Source of the DNA: Puniceibacterium sp. IMCC21224
Lineage (GTDB): Bacteria > Pseudomonadota > Alphaproteobacteria > Rhodobacterales > Rhodobacteraceae
Direction: 5' to 3'
Length of the DNA: 64,000 nt
NCBI RefSeq assembly: GCF_001038505.1
Contig: NZ_LDPY01000004.1
Coordinates: 171,448 to 235,447, forward strand
Shown here: piece by piece, positions 45,178 through 53,924 of the stretch
Numbering within the stretch: position 1 is the first letter of the stretch
Layout: each line of letters begins with the position of its first letter
Made by a program: the position numbers and the translations under genes
Notes under the pieces: generated by a model
The model's input: only the letters and a program-made list of their open reading frames with translations
Databases searched by the model: none
Told to the model about the DNA's origin: nothing

Positions 45178-45906
45178 ATGTTCGCAGGAACCCTCACCCG
45201 CAATGTCGAGACCGCAGCCGCCGAGTACACCGGCATGATCCATTCGACGCGCTTTGACATCGCCATCCAGCTCGAGGCACGGGCCAAGATGTCCGCTCGC
45301 AGCCCGGATTACGACGTGACGGCAGTCAACAAATCAGGCCGCAAGGTGCGTATCGGCACGGCCTGGAACGAGACCGGGAATACCAGCGGCAACCCCTACA
45401 TCTCGATGCAGATCGATGTCGGCTTGGGCCCGTTCCGGGTCAACGCGGTGCAGACGAAAGAGGCGCGCGCGGCCCAGATCGGCGAATTCGAGATCATCCC
45501 ACTGGTCTCGAACGGCCTGATGAAATCCGGCTCGATCTCGGGCGAGCTCACGGCCATGGACGCCGACAACGCCTTCACCGGCTACATCGCCAACATGATG
45601 TTCGATCTGGAGTTCATGCTGATCGAGAACAGCTACAAGACCGAGGAGACCCACCCCGACTACCGGATCGAGGTCAGCTCGCCCCGGGGCACGCCGATCC
45701 GCGTTGGCTCGGCCTGGATGGCGAAAAGCCGCCGCACAGGCAATGACTACCTGTCGCTGCTGATCAACACGCCCGATGGCGATCTGCGCGTCAACGCCGT
45801 GCAGAACGAAGAACAGCGCGGCGGGCAGACCTTCTCGATCATCCCGTTCATCGACAGCGGTGAGCAGCCGCAGGACGCAGGCGCGGGGCTCTCCTTGGTC
45901 GCCTAA
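45178..45906 (+). CDS. Tandem DUF736-domain protein
   Basis: 242 aa from ATG 45178. Two DUF736 units are visible: about residues 15-110 (TRFDIAIQLEARAKMSARSP ... VRIGTAWNETGN ... RVNAVQTKE) and about 130-230 (DLEFMLIENSYKTEETHPDY ... RVGSAWMAKSRRTGN ... RVNAVQNEE). Single-domain DUF736 proteins of about 100 aa are the norm on plasmids; a fused pair is less usual. Function unknown. Ends before a strong terminator. Confidence 0.85.
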   Translation: MFAGTLTRNVETAAAEYTGMIHSTRFDIAIQLEARAKMSARSPDYDVTAVNKSGRKVRIGTAWNETGNTSGNPYISMQIDVGLGPFRVNAVQTKEARAAQIGEFEIIPLVSNGLMKSGSISGELTAMDADNAFTGYIANMMFDLEFMLIENSYKTEETHPDYRIEVSSPRGTPIRVGSAWMAKSRRTGNDYLSLLINTPDGDLRVNAVQNEEQRGGQTFSIIPFIDSGEQPQDAGAGLSLVA

Positions 45907-45936
45907 TGGGCGCGCGGGGGGAGACGATCTGAACCG

Positions 45937-45970
45937 AAAGGGGAGCCGTGGGATCACGGTTCCCCTTTTT
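45937..45970 (+). terminator. Rho-independent terminator after the DUF736 gene
   Basis: GGGGAGCCGTG (45940-45950) and CACGGTTCCCC (45955-45965) form an 11-bp stem with one G-U pair and a GGAT loop, followed by TTTTT. Confidence 0.88.
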
Positions 45971-46061
45971 CCATGTCCGTTGGCGTGAAGGACGCCACCC
46001 GCTTGCGATCAGGTGCAAATGCGATACAATAATATATTAACGTAATATCGAGGGCGGGCGC

Positions 46062-46598
46062 GTGGCGGCTAGATCAGGGACGGTTCCATGGTTCGAGAGC
46101 TTTAATGTTGAGGCAGAGGTTGAAGATCTCCTCGCCCATATCGAGCGCTGCACCGGATTTGCGCCACCCGCCCGAAAGCGTGAAGTCATCATGACCCATG
46201 CAAGGGCAAAGCTCGACAGGACAAGGCAGACATATCTGGAGGCCAAGGCGGCGGGAAAGCCGGTGTCCACATCGCGGCGTGCGTATCTGACCGACTTGCA
46301 GGACACGATCTTCATGGCGATCCCGGAAGAGAACCTGGCGCGGATGCCGCTGAGCGAGCAGGTTCTCAACGACCCGTCATTTTACGCGGACGCCATGCAC
46401 CGCGCCGCTGCGATCAGCGAGGATGAACTTTTCATGGCGCTGTCCTCATCGCTGAACGATATGACGGTCCAAGACGCTCGGGCGTTTGTCTCGAAGCTGT
46501 GGCACAGCACGATCGATGACAATGCCCGCAAATACGCCGAAGCCCTGAAGCGCCCCGAGCGTGAAATCATGCCGCTGCGACCGGGGAACACTGTGTAA
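46062..46598 (+). CDS. Hypothetical protein
   Basis: 178 aa from GTG 46062 (GAGGGCGGG upstream). Mostly helical, with a single Cys (HIERCTGFAPPARKREVIM) and a DPSFYADAMHRAAAI stretch; no family recognised. It follows an AT-rich stretch (AATAATATATTAA, about 46027-46039) that may hold its promoter. It stands alone between the DUF736 terminator and the rhomboid gene. Confidence 0.6.
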   Translation: MAARSGTVPWFESFNVEAEVEDLLAHIERCTGFAPPARKREVIMTHARAKLDRTRQTYLEAKAAGKPVSTSRRAYLTDLQDTIFMAIPEENLARMPLSEQVLNDPSFYADAMHRAAAISEDELFMALSSSLNDMTVQDARAFVSKLWHSTIDDNARKYAEALKRPEREIMPLRPGNTV

Positions 46599-46728
46599 GA
46601 TCGAAGCGATTCTCCTGGCTTGAGCCGTACCGAGGTTGGCCGCCTCAAACCCCCTTTCTCGGAAGGGGCACCCTGTGCAGCGCGCGAAAGCTGTTGAAGG
46701 CGCTGTGGGGACGTCTACTGTCGCGAAC

Positions 46729-47328
46729 ATGATGAAACGGGATCACATGCGCGCTTTCTTGCGGCGCGCCGCAACGCTTGCCGCTTTTGTCGCGCTGCTC
46801 TGGGCGGTTCAGGTCGTCAATTGGATCACTGGCTACGGTTTGAACCCGGCCTTCGGCCTGATCCCCAGGCAGCTCGATGGTTTGGATGGCGTTGTCGCCA
46901 TGCCGCTGATGCACGGAAGCTTCGCGCATCTGATGGCCAATACGCCGCCTCTCCTGGTGATGGGTGGGCTGCTGGTTGCCACGACCACGCGAGCCTTGCT
47001 GCCGGTGAACGCAGTGGTGATCGGCCTCGGCGGCGGACTCGTCTGGCTGTTCGGAAGCTCCGCCATCCATATCGGTGCGTCAGGGTTGGTCTTCGGCTGG
47101 TTTGGCTTCCTCGTCGCGCGCGGCTTCGTGGATCGCTCCCCGATCACGCTGGGCGCGGCACTACTGGTCGGTGTCCTCTATAGCTCCATTCTCTGGGGCG
47201 TTCTTCCGGGCCAACCCGGCGTCTCGTGGGAGGCGCATCTCTTCGGCGCCATCGCGGGCGCTGTCGCTGCATCCCTTGTCCGGACGCATGTCCATGTGCC
47301 GCGCCTCGGCGGTGTCGATTTGGACTGA
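46729..47328 (+). CDS. Rhomboid-family intramembrane serine protease
   Basis: 199 aa from ATG 46729 (46732 or 46747 are alternatives). Six or so membrane helices. Catalytic Ser118 lies in GASG (116-119) and His170 in WEAHLFG. The [11 protein letters not shown] segment supplies the conserved His67 and Asn71 of the oxyanion region. It cleaves membrane-anchored substrates within the inner membrane; none can be named here. It is not clearly part of an operon. Confidence 0.88.
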   Translation: MMKRDHMRAFLRRAATLAAFVALLWAVQVVNWITGYGLNPAFGLIPRQLDGLDGVVAMPLMHGSFAHLMANTPPLLVMGGLLVATTTRALLPVNAVVIGLGGGLVWLFGSSAIHIGASGLVFGWFGFLVARGFVDRSPITLGAALLVGVLYSSILWGVLPGQPGVSWEAHLFGAIAGAVAASLVRTHVHVPRLGGVDLD

Positions 47329-47522
47329 AGCAGTACACCCTACGTTGTCGGCCCATAGCTGCCGCTCGGCGAGCTGTCCGGCGCTGGAGCGCAGCTGCAC
47401 TAGAACGGTCATTTGCATAGGCGGCAGAATTTTCAATGGGTAAGCATCAGCAGACTGGGATAAAATGCCATTTCGCTGCGGTTAATCGACCGACTTGGCT
47501 TTACTCTCAACTCAAATAGCAA

Positions 47523-47549
47523 AGTGCCCGATGGGTTGCACCGGGCACT
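47523..47549 (-). terminator. Terminator hairpin after the ABM gene
   Basis: AGTGCCCG (47523-47530) and CGGGCACT (47542-47549) are perfect 8-bp arms, just beyond the 3' end of the minus-strand gene at 47572-48291. The following T-run is short (TTTG), so termination strength is uncertain. Confidence 0.6.
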
Positions 47550-47571
47550 TCTTTGTTAACGCAGCTCGAGA

Positions 47572-48291
47572 TTACTTGGCAGCAAGGATGTCGAAATTGC
47601 GGACGTTTGCCACCACACCATCGTCCCATCCGCCCGAGACCAATTCCGAAGCCCTTTCATTCAGTAGCCCGGCGACCTGTCCGGCAAAATGCGCTTCGCG
47701 GCCAGCATCGTCGGCAAAGATGTCGAAGATGGCAAAGTTGTTCTCGTCAATTTGCAGCGCCGCCCAGAACAATGTCATGGGTTCGGTATCTGCGACGATG
47801 GGGCCGGCGGCGGTCAGCAAGGCTGCCAATTCGCGGCCTTTCCCCGGCGCAGCTTCAAGCTTGATGTAAGTTGCGGTCGTTGCCGTGGTGAGATCAACCG
47901 GCGCCTTGACCGACAGGACATCGGAGTTGTTGATATTCGCGACAACACCTTCGTCCCATCCTCCGTCGACCAGTGTGTCGGCGTTTTGGTTCAAAGCCGC
48001 AGCAACCGCTCCTGAGAAGTGAGCGTTCCGTGCCTCTTCATCTGCAAAGATGTCAAAGATTGCGAGCGTATCGTTGGCTTGCAGAGCAAACCAAAGGACG
48101 GTGCCCGGCTCTGTGTCCCGCACGATAGGTGCGGCACCCGCCAGAAACTCCGCGAAAGCTTCGGACTGGCCTTCGGCGGCGGGCATGGCGATGTAGCTGG
48201 CGGTATGATTTTCCATTGGATTGTCCTGTGCAGTTGCAGAAGTTGCGATCAGAGCCAGTGCGGCGAGTGTCTGAAGAATTTGCGATTTCAT
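47572..48291 (-). CDS. Secreted protein with two antibiotic-biosynthesis-monooxygenase-like (ABM) domains
   Basis: 239 aa from ATG 48291. A clear signal peptide (QILQTLAALALIATSATAQ) predicts export. Two similar ABM-type ferredoxin-like domains follow: residues about 28-125 (ASYIAMPAAEGQSEAFAEFL ... LAIFDIFADEEARNAHF) and 135-235 (ATYIKLEAAPGKGRELAALL ... FAIFDIFADDAGREAHF), each ending with a GGWD(E/D)GVVAN motif. ABM folds act in oxidation or binding of small aromatic or haem-like molecules. Divergent from a LysR-type regulator that probably controls it. Confidence 0.8.
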   Translation of the reverse strand: MKSQILQTLAALALIATSATAQDNPMENHTASYIAMPAAEGQSEAFAEFLAGAAPIVRDTEPGTVLWFALQANDTLAIFDIFADEEARNAHFSGAVAAALNQNADTLVDGGWDEGVVANINNSDVLSVKAPVDLTTATTATYIKLEAAPGKGRELAALLTAAGPIVADTEPMTLFWAALQIDENNFAIFDIFADDAGREAHFAGQVAGLLNERASELVSGGWDDGVVANVRNFDILAAK

Positions 48292-48386
48292 GGTCGGCCC
48301 CTGCTTTGAAGTGCATCGTGTTTGGTTTCGATGCACTCTTGTCCCATGCCGGATGCGGTGGACTCCAATTCCGAAATGCTATTCTT

Positions 48387-48407
48387 TGATAGACATGGAC
48401 TATCGAA
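48387..48407. promoter_or_regulatory. LysR-type binding site
   Basis: TTGATAG-ACATGGA-CTATCGAA, a near-perfect dyad in the gap between the divergent lysR-like and ABM genes. Size and position fit a LysR regulatory binding site. Confidence 0.6.
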
Positions 48408-48451
48408 CTTGTTTTGATGGCGCGGCCGGAGATGTGACGGAGAATGCGGCG

Positions 48452-49324
48452 ATGGAAATGAACCAGATCAGATACTTTCTCGCTGTCTGCGAGCACCGAA
48501 ACTTCACCCACGCGGCCAGTGCCTCCAATGTCTCCCAACCTTCCTTGACGACTGCGGTCAAGAAACTTGAAGACGAACTTGGAGGTGACCTGTTTGTCAG
48601 AGACCGTGCAGGCTGCAGGCTGACCGCGCTGGGAAAACTCGTGCAGCCAAGATTGCAGAAAATATACGACGAGACGCGACAGGCGAAGGCCGAGGCAGTC
48701 CGTCATATGCGGTTGGAGCGAGTTCCTATCACTGTCGGTGTCGGCGAAACGATTGGCCACAGCAGAATTTCGGCAGCTATGGAGCGTATGCGCAAGCGCG
48801 TGCCGCAAGCCGAAATCGAATTGATCGTTGCGTCATCCCACGAGCTTCTTTCCGGGTTGCGAGATGGTGACTTTGACGTTGTCGTCACCGCGGACAAGGT
48901 CAGTGAAGACCTCTATCGTATAGACATTCTCTATGAAGAGGACTACAAGGTCGTGGTGTCAAAGTCGCATCCATTGTCTGAACTAAATACAATTTCTCTT
49001 TCGACGCTTGCTCAAACTGACATGCTTGACAGACTGAATTGCGAAATGCGGGATACTTTACATGGAACCTGCGCAGATCAAGGTTACGACCTCTACGCGG
49101 CCTATCGGTCAAATCGCGTGGATTGGTTAATCGAACTTGCCCGGCAGGGTTCGGGTGCGGTGATCCTACCAGCCACCGCTATTCCATCAGACATGGGCCT
49201 GGTGTCGAAACCCATCGATGGCCTTGAAATAACACGAACTGTTTTGGCCGTTCGATATCGGCACCAAACGACGAGATCAGAAACAAACGATCTGATCCGT
49301 GAGATTATGCGCACGCCAGCATAA
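48452..49324 (+). CDS. LysR-family transcriptional regulator
   Basis: 290 aa from ATG 48452. The N-terminal winged HTH (MNQIRYFLAVCEHRNFTHAA, SNVSQPSLTTAVKKLEDELG) and the periplasmic-binding-like effector domain (SSHELLSGLRDGDFDVVVTA ... GSGAVILPATA) are complete. It is divergent from the secreted double-ABM gene with a dyad between, so it probably activates that gene in response to a small molecule. A longer frame upstream lacks support. Confidence 0.9.
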   Translation: MEMNQIRYFLAVCEHRNFTHAASASNVSQPSLTTAVKKLEDELGGDLFVRDRAGCRLTALGKLVQPRLQKIYDETRQAKAEAVRHMRLERVPITVGVGETIGHSRISAAMERMRKRVPQAEIELIVASSHELLSGLRDGDFDVVVTADKVSEDLYRIDILYEEDYKVVVSKSHPLSELNTISLSTLAQTDMLDRLNCEMRDTLHGTCADQGYDLYAAYRSNRVDWLIELARQGSGAVILPATAIPSDMGLVSKPIDGLEITRTVLAVRYRHQTTRSETNDLIREIMRTPA

Positions 49325-49532
49325 CGACGCCGGTTATCGACCCGGGCGCATCGTGTATCATTCTGCAATTAGGGCTCAAACGATGCTTTCGTGCCATCAG
49401 GCTCGACTTACGAGTGGTTCTGAAAATGGGGGCAGGTCAAACTGGCGCTGACGCTGAGACAATAATTGTCGCAATCATGTCTCAGACAGTATGCTTTCGC
49501 ACTCGCAGTGAATGTCCGCTTTCCGCCGATGC

Positions 49533-51109
49533 TGTTGAAAAAGTCTTTGTTGCAGCGCGGCAAGTCCTTTGATTCACTTGATTATGAGGAGATTGGAGGA
49601 TTTCGTCATGATGGGCACCCAAACGGCACCGGCACAGTTGTTCTATGACTTCGATCTGGAGCGTCATGTTCCTTCCGGTCATATGCTTCGCGAGATCGAC
49701 CGTTTCCTCGACGTGGATGAGATGCGGGAGGCCGTGCGCCCGTTCTATAGCCACATGGGGCGTCCTTCGATTGATCCAGAGCTGATTATACGGATGCTGG
49801 TCATCGGTTACGTCATGGGCATCCGGTCGGAACGTCGCCTCTGCGACGAGGTCCATCTGAACCTCGCCTATCGGTGGTTCTGTCGGCTGGGCCTGGAGGG
49901 CAAGGTCCCGGATCACTCGACGTTCTCGCGGTATCGCCATGGCAAGTTTCGCGACAGCAATCTGCTGCGACAGATCTTCGAGGCCACGGTCGAGCGGTGC
50001 CTGAGGGAGGACCTGGTGTCCGGCGAGGGCTTTGCCGTGGATGCCAGCCTGATCTCCGCTGACGCCAACAAGGCCCGGTCAATCGCAGCTGAGGACTGGA
50101 GCCCTGAGGTCGCGCGCGAGGCTGGGAACCGGGCAGCGCGGGAATACCTGGAGACACTCGACGATGCCGCCTTCGGGGCCGCGTCGCCGGTCCAGCCGAA
50201 GTTCGTGGCGAAGTCCGATCCGGCTGCGCAATGGACCCGCGCCGAGGAAAGCCGCCCGTATTTTGCCTATGCCACCAACTACCTGATCGACACCAAGAGT
50301 TCGGTGATCATGGATGTCGAAGCCACGAGAGCGATCCGTCAGGCTGAGGTCGGAGCCTCGCGGATCATGCTGGACAGGACGGAGAAGCGGTTCGGCATTC
50401 GACCGGATTGGCTGGCGGCCGACACGGCATATGGCAACGCCGAGAACCTTGGCTGGCTGGTCGAACAGCGCAGCATCATCCCCTTCATCCCTGTCATCGA
50501 TAAATCAGAGCGGACCGATGGCACCTGGTCCAGATCCGACTTCGAATGGGACGAGGCGAATGATCAATACATCTGCCCCGAGGGTCACGCCCTCAAACAG
50601 TATCGCCGGAACTACTCCGATCCGAACCGGGGTCAGGACACCGGCGGGCGGAAGAAATATCGTGCCTTGAAGGCGACATGTCAGGCCTGTCCATCCAAGG
50701 AAATCTGCTGCCCGAAAGCGGAGGCCCGATACGTCACCCGCGAACCCCACGAGGAAGCACGCGAGTTCGCCCGCGAATGCCGCAAAACCAAGGCTCACAA
50801 GGTATCCCGCGACAAGCGTAAGAAGGTGGAGATGCTCTTCGCACACTTGAAGCGCATCCTCGGCTTGAACCGCCTACGCCTGCGTGGCCCCAATGGCGCC
50901 AAGGACGAGTTCCTCCTCGCTGCCATCGCCCAGAACCTCCGAAAACTCGCGAAGCTGCGGCCTCACTGCGCCAACTCGGAGGCTGCGGCATGATCTGAGC
51001 GGCCAGATAATCGCCACAAGGCGGCGCGACGGGCGATTGCCCGAACCAAACGGCGACACCCGAGGCTGAGGGCAGCCAAAAACCCGTTCTCAGGCCGACT
51101 TTTTCAACA
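49533..51109 (+). mobile_element. IS1182-family insertion sequence
   Basis: About 1577 bp, defined by inverted repeats TGTTGAAAAAGTC (49533-49545) and GACTTTTTCAACA (51097-51109), with one intact transposase. The 9-bp sequence TCCGCCGAT occurs directly repeated just outside both ends (49522-49530 and 51113-51121), 2 and 3 bp away from the repeats. This may be a target duplication with slightly longer element ends, or chance. Confidence 0.8.
49608..50993 (+). CDS. IS1182-family transposase
   Basis: 461 aa from ATG 49608 (GGAGG upstream). N-terminal DUF772-like region (YSHMGRPSIDPELIIRMLVI ... RRLCDEVHLNLAYRWFCRL ... VPDHSTFSRYR), a DDE core (GFAVDASLISADANK, WLAADTAYGNAENL) and a C-terminal cysteine cluster (CQACPSKEICCPKAEARY) followed by EMLFAHLKRILGLNRLRLRG with the last acidic residue. 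Complete and apparently functional. Confidence 0.93.
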   Translation: MMGTQTAPAQLFYDFDLERHVPSGHMLREIDRFLDVDEMREAVRPFYSHMGRPSIDPELIIRMLVIGYVMGIRSERRLCDEVHLNLAYRWFCRLGLEGKVPDHSTFSRYRHGKFRDSNLLRQIFEATVERCLREDLVSGEGFAVDASLISADANKARSIAAEDWSPEVAREAGNRAAREYLETLDDAAFGAASPVQPKFVAKSDPAAQWTRAEESRPYFAYATNYLIDTKSSVIMDVEATRAIRQAEVGASRIMLDRTEKRFGIRPDWLAADTAYGNAENLGWLVEQRSIIPFIPVIDKSERTDGTWSRSDFEWDEANDQYICPEGHALKQYRRNYSDPNRGQDTGGRKKYRALKATCQACPSKEICCPKAEARYVTREPHEEAREFARECRKTKAHKVSRDKRKKVEMLFAHLKRILGLNRLRLRGPNGAKDEFLLAAIAQNLRKLAKLRPHCANSEAAA

Positions 51110-51734
51110 AAATCCGCCGATCACGTCGAATGCCTGGACAAGCAATCCCTATAGTCGGCAGCGTAGTCCCTGCACATCAACCGTGGCCAGAGCCTTGCGG
51201 CCTCCCCTGCTCGGCTTCGCGTGTCGCAGGGGAGAACGGCCCTTCGGTCCGTCGCGCATTCGGCCATGCGGCCTCACCGCGGCGTCGCGCCTGGCATCCC
51301 GGTTTGCCCGCCTGGCGAGCACGTCCCTCCCCGGCCGCTCCGCCGGATTGCGCTCTGGTCTGTTTTGGCCCGAGGCCAAAACGATCCCGCCGCTCCATCC
51401 GTCTTCCGCGTCCGGTCGGGCCGTTTGCCTGCTCGGGTCGGGCAAACCTACCGTCAAAACACACACACATGAGTGCGGAAGCATATCCTCCGGATGGCCC
51501 CCAAATCAGCCCGCGTCAAGGATCGCAAAACTTTTCGGCGAGGGCGCCGCTCGTGGTGCGGCGCGGTCCCGTGCGTGAGGGCGCGCGTGTCTCGGGTGTT
51601 GCGCGCGGAAAACTTTTGCGCCCGGCAAGCCGGCGGCTGCGCCGTCCCTGACCCGGGCAGATTCGGAAACCAGACATTCGGCCATGCCCCCACACTCACG
51701 TGGTGGCTCTATAACCGAACACTGGAGACCAGAC
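51110..51734. other. Hairpin-rich GC non-coding region
   Basis: 625 bp with only overlapping, arginine-rich frames that look spurious. Two strong hairpins are present: GTTTTGGCC-CGA-GGCCAAAAC (51362-51382) and GTTTGCC ... GGCAAAC (51423-51429 and 51441-51447), followed by an ACACACACA run. This could be a structured leader of the DUF2493 gene, a small RNA, or part of a transfer origin. No gene supported. Confidence 0.5.
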
Positions 51735-52664
51735 ATGGCTTACGACACCGCAAACACCTACGAGACCATCGAACTTTTCGGGCTGACCGAGAGGGACGCG
51801 CAGCTCCCGATCCCGGAGGATCACGTCCTGACCGACCACATCATCCGCGAGAGCTTCGAGGCTTTGCTCGGTCAGCTGCGCGGGACCGGGCTTGAAGCCG
51901 AAATCGAACCGCTGGCCCATGGGCTCGCGACGATACTGCAGCGGCGCAAGGTGGCGCTTGGCAAGGAGGTCGACCGCACCGCCGACAAGATCGGCGCGCT
52001 GGCAAAATCCCACGACGGATCGGAGATCGCCGAGACCGCGCTCGAAGAGGCGCAGGCGCGCTTTCTGCAGCTGCGCGAGATTGTGAGCGCCATCGAGGTG
52101 ATGAGCGAGGCAGCGGCGGAATGCTACGAGATCGAGACGGGCCACGCCTTCATTCCGGCAGCCGGGTCGCGCGCAAGCGTCCGGGCGCAGGAGACCGGGG
52201 CGGTCTTCGAGGCGCGGCAGCTCCTCGAGCAGCACGACCGTGAAACCGCCGAGAAGTCGAAAGTCGAGGGGGTGCCCCTGATCGTCTCGGGCGCCACCGA
52301 CTGGACCGATGTCGATGTGATCTTCAACACGCTCGACAAGGTTCGCGAACGGATCAAACAGAACCGCAATCAGGAGATCTTCCTCTGCCACAAGGGTGGC
52401 AAGCACGGGGCGGAGATGATTGCGGCTCGGTGGGCCCGGGCACGGGGTGTCGCGCAGGCGCGCTTCGATCCGCGCTGGTCCGCGCATGGGCGGGCGGCGC
52501 CGTTCAAGTGCAACGACGAAATGCTGGACGACAAGTTCGCGGCGACGGGGGTTGTACTCTTCGGCGGCAACGGGGTCGCGCTGAACCTCGGGCAGAAGGC
52601 GGAAGCGAAAGGTCTGACGGTCATGCGGGTTGCTGACCCGGCGAAGACGGCGTCGCAGGATTGA
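51735..52664 (+). CDS. DUF2493-domain protein (SLOG-like)
   Basis: 309 aa from ATG 51735 (GGAGACC upstream). The N-terminal two thirds are helical and acidic. The C-terminal third carries the DUF2493 Rossmann-like core: VPLIVSGATDWTDVDVIFN, IFLCHKGGKHGAEMIAARWA and VVLFGGNGVALNLGQKA. DUF2493 belongs to the SLOG nucleotide-binding superfamily, several members of which sense nucleotides in defence systems. Members are frequent beside plasmid transfer genes. Specific function unknown. Confidence 0.85.
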   Translation: MAYDTANTYETIELFGLTERDAQLPIPEDHVLTDHIIRESFEALLGQLRGTGLEAEIEPLAHGLATILQRRKVALGKEVDRTADKIGALAKSHDGSEIAETALEEAQARFLQLREIVSAIEVMSEAAAECYEIETGHAFIPAAGSRASVRAQETGAVFEARQLLEQHDRETAEKSKVEGVPLIVSGATDWTDVDVIFNTLDKVRERIKQNRNQEIFLCHKGGKHGAEMIAARWARARGVAQARFDPRWSAHGRAAPFKCNDEMLDDKFAATGVVLFGGNGVALNLGQKAEAKGLTVMRVADPAKTASQD

Positions 52665-53201
52665 AGAGAGGGGGTCGCGCTTGGCGCGGCCCTTTCGTTA
52701 TGTCTCATGGTGCGTGCGATCGGTCACGCGTGATCGGCAGTCTGCGGCGTCCAGTACCGTTATCCCTCTACCCGGTCCGTCAGAGTGCGGTCCATCCGCA
52801 TCGGTATGGGCTCGGGATGGTGCGCACCTCACGCACATCATTAACAGCACAAGACGCGAGAGATCGAGACGTCGCACTTGAGGCTGAAGAGCTGCACGTC
52901 CCTCGGGGCGTGTTTCGGAACATCGCATCCACGCGGGCGGGCTCCGTCAGCACCCCGGCCAGGCTCGGCGGGACGCGGACGCGGATGGTGGCGGCTGCGT
53001 GATGGCAAGGGTCATCCGGATCACTCCTTTTTGCTCATAGATGTGGATCGCACGGGGTCGGCCCAATCGTGCCCTGCGCTCACGCTTCAGCAAGCACAAA
53101 TACGGCTTCCACAGCTAGCCGCGGACCCTCCGCATTTGGGCTTGCGACCGGGCCTCTTGCCCCGTGCCGGGTGATCCCCATCGCAACAAGGAGTAACCCA
53201 A
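52665..53201. other. Gap without a supported gene
   Basis: 537 bp upstream of the small 53202 gene. Frames crossing it are short, have arginine/serine-rich translations and no ribosome sites. I see no strong repeat. It ends with a good AAGGAG site for the next gene. Confidence 0.45.
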
Positions 53202-53408
53202 ATGACCAACCACTACGTCGCCACCGTCCCCGTCAAGTTCACCGATACCGATGGCCAGGAGCGCACCCGTTTTCAGCGCGTAGGTGCGATGTTCCGCAAC
53301 ACCCGCAACGGGGATGGATCGGAGTTCTTCAGCCTCAAGCTCGACTTTCCCGTCGCGGTCTCGGAGCTGGTGATGTTCCCACCGAGCGCGAAAGATCCCC
53401 AGGACTAA
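53202..53408 (+). CDS. Small conserved hypothetical protein
   Basis: 68 aa from ATG 53202 with AAGGAG upstream. It reads MTNHYVATVPVKFTDTDGQE, then TRFQRVGAMFRNTRNGD, EFFSLKLDFPVAVSELVMFP: a compact beta-rich domain with GDGSEFFSLKL reminiscent of small ssDNA-associated plasmid proteins. No firm family. Isolated between two non-coding stretches just before the mobilisation genes. Confidence 0.6.
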   Translation: MTNHYVATVPVKFTDTDGQERTRFQRVGAMFRNTRNGDGSEFFSLKLDFPVAVSELVMFPPSAKDPQD

Positions 53409-53924
53409 ATCCTCTGACGAGGATGGGCCGCCCCAGGATGATCTTGGGGCGGCCCGATCCCTGTTCCAAGGATGCCGGTCCCTGCGCGTTCAACGGACGC
53501 ACTCCGCCCGGAATGATCAGGCCGCGACAGACCGGCCAGTCAGCCTCAAGGGGGCCATCCACAAAAACCTATCGGCCAGGGCCTCCCGGTTTTTGCGGCA
53601 GAGATTTGGCAAGCCAAATCTGGCCCTCCTTGACCCTGCCTGTCCGCCCAGTCGGAGGGGTTCGCGCCCGCCCGCGGTTCCGTCCGAACACATGCGTGTT
53701 CGGCCAGACCCTCGGGCGGTGCTGGGGAAGGGGACCTCCGAAGCTGGAGGCTGTGCTGGTGGTGAGGGGGCAGGCCCGCGTCCCTGCGGGCCGCGGGGGA
53801 AGCGGACACCAAGGCTGCCTGAAACCGAATGCGACGTAAGTATATAATTGACAGTTAGGTATATTATCGTAAGGTAGGGGCAGCCTTGGTGGAAGGTGGC
53901 AGGAAATAGGGGGTCTTTCTTCGC
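53409..53924. other. Intergenic region before mobC: candidate oriT
   Basis: 516 bp without a supported gene, directly upstream of mobC and the relaxase, where MOBP plasmids often carry oriT. It holds a perfect hairpin CCGAACAC-ATGC-GTGTTCGG (53684-53703). Further right is an AT-rich tract (about 53833-53875) with two related units, each joining CGTAAG to GTATATAAT or GTATATTAT. No nic sequence was identified with certainty. Confidence 0.45.

Noticed and set aside
51130..51735. Several overlapping 60-173-aa frames on both strands
   Set aside because: All are Arg/Pro-rich translations of a GC-rich hairpin region with no start signals.
52661..53839. Frames of 113, 98 and 256 aa around the small 53202 gene
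   Set aside because: Poor start signals and low-complexity translations; the 68-aa gene with AAGGAG is the only convincing one.
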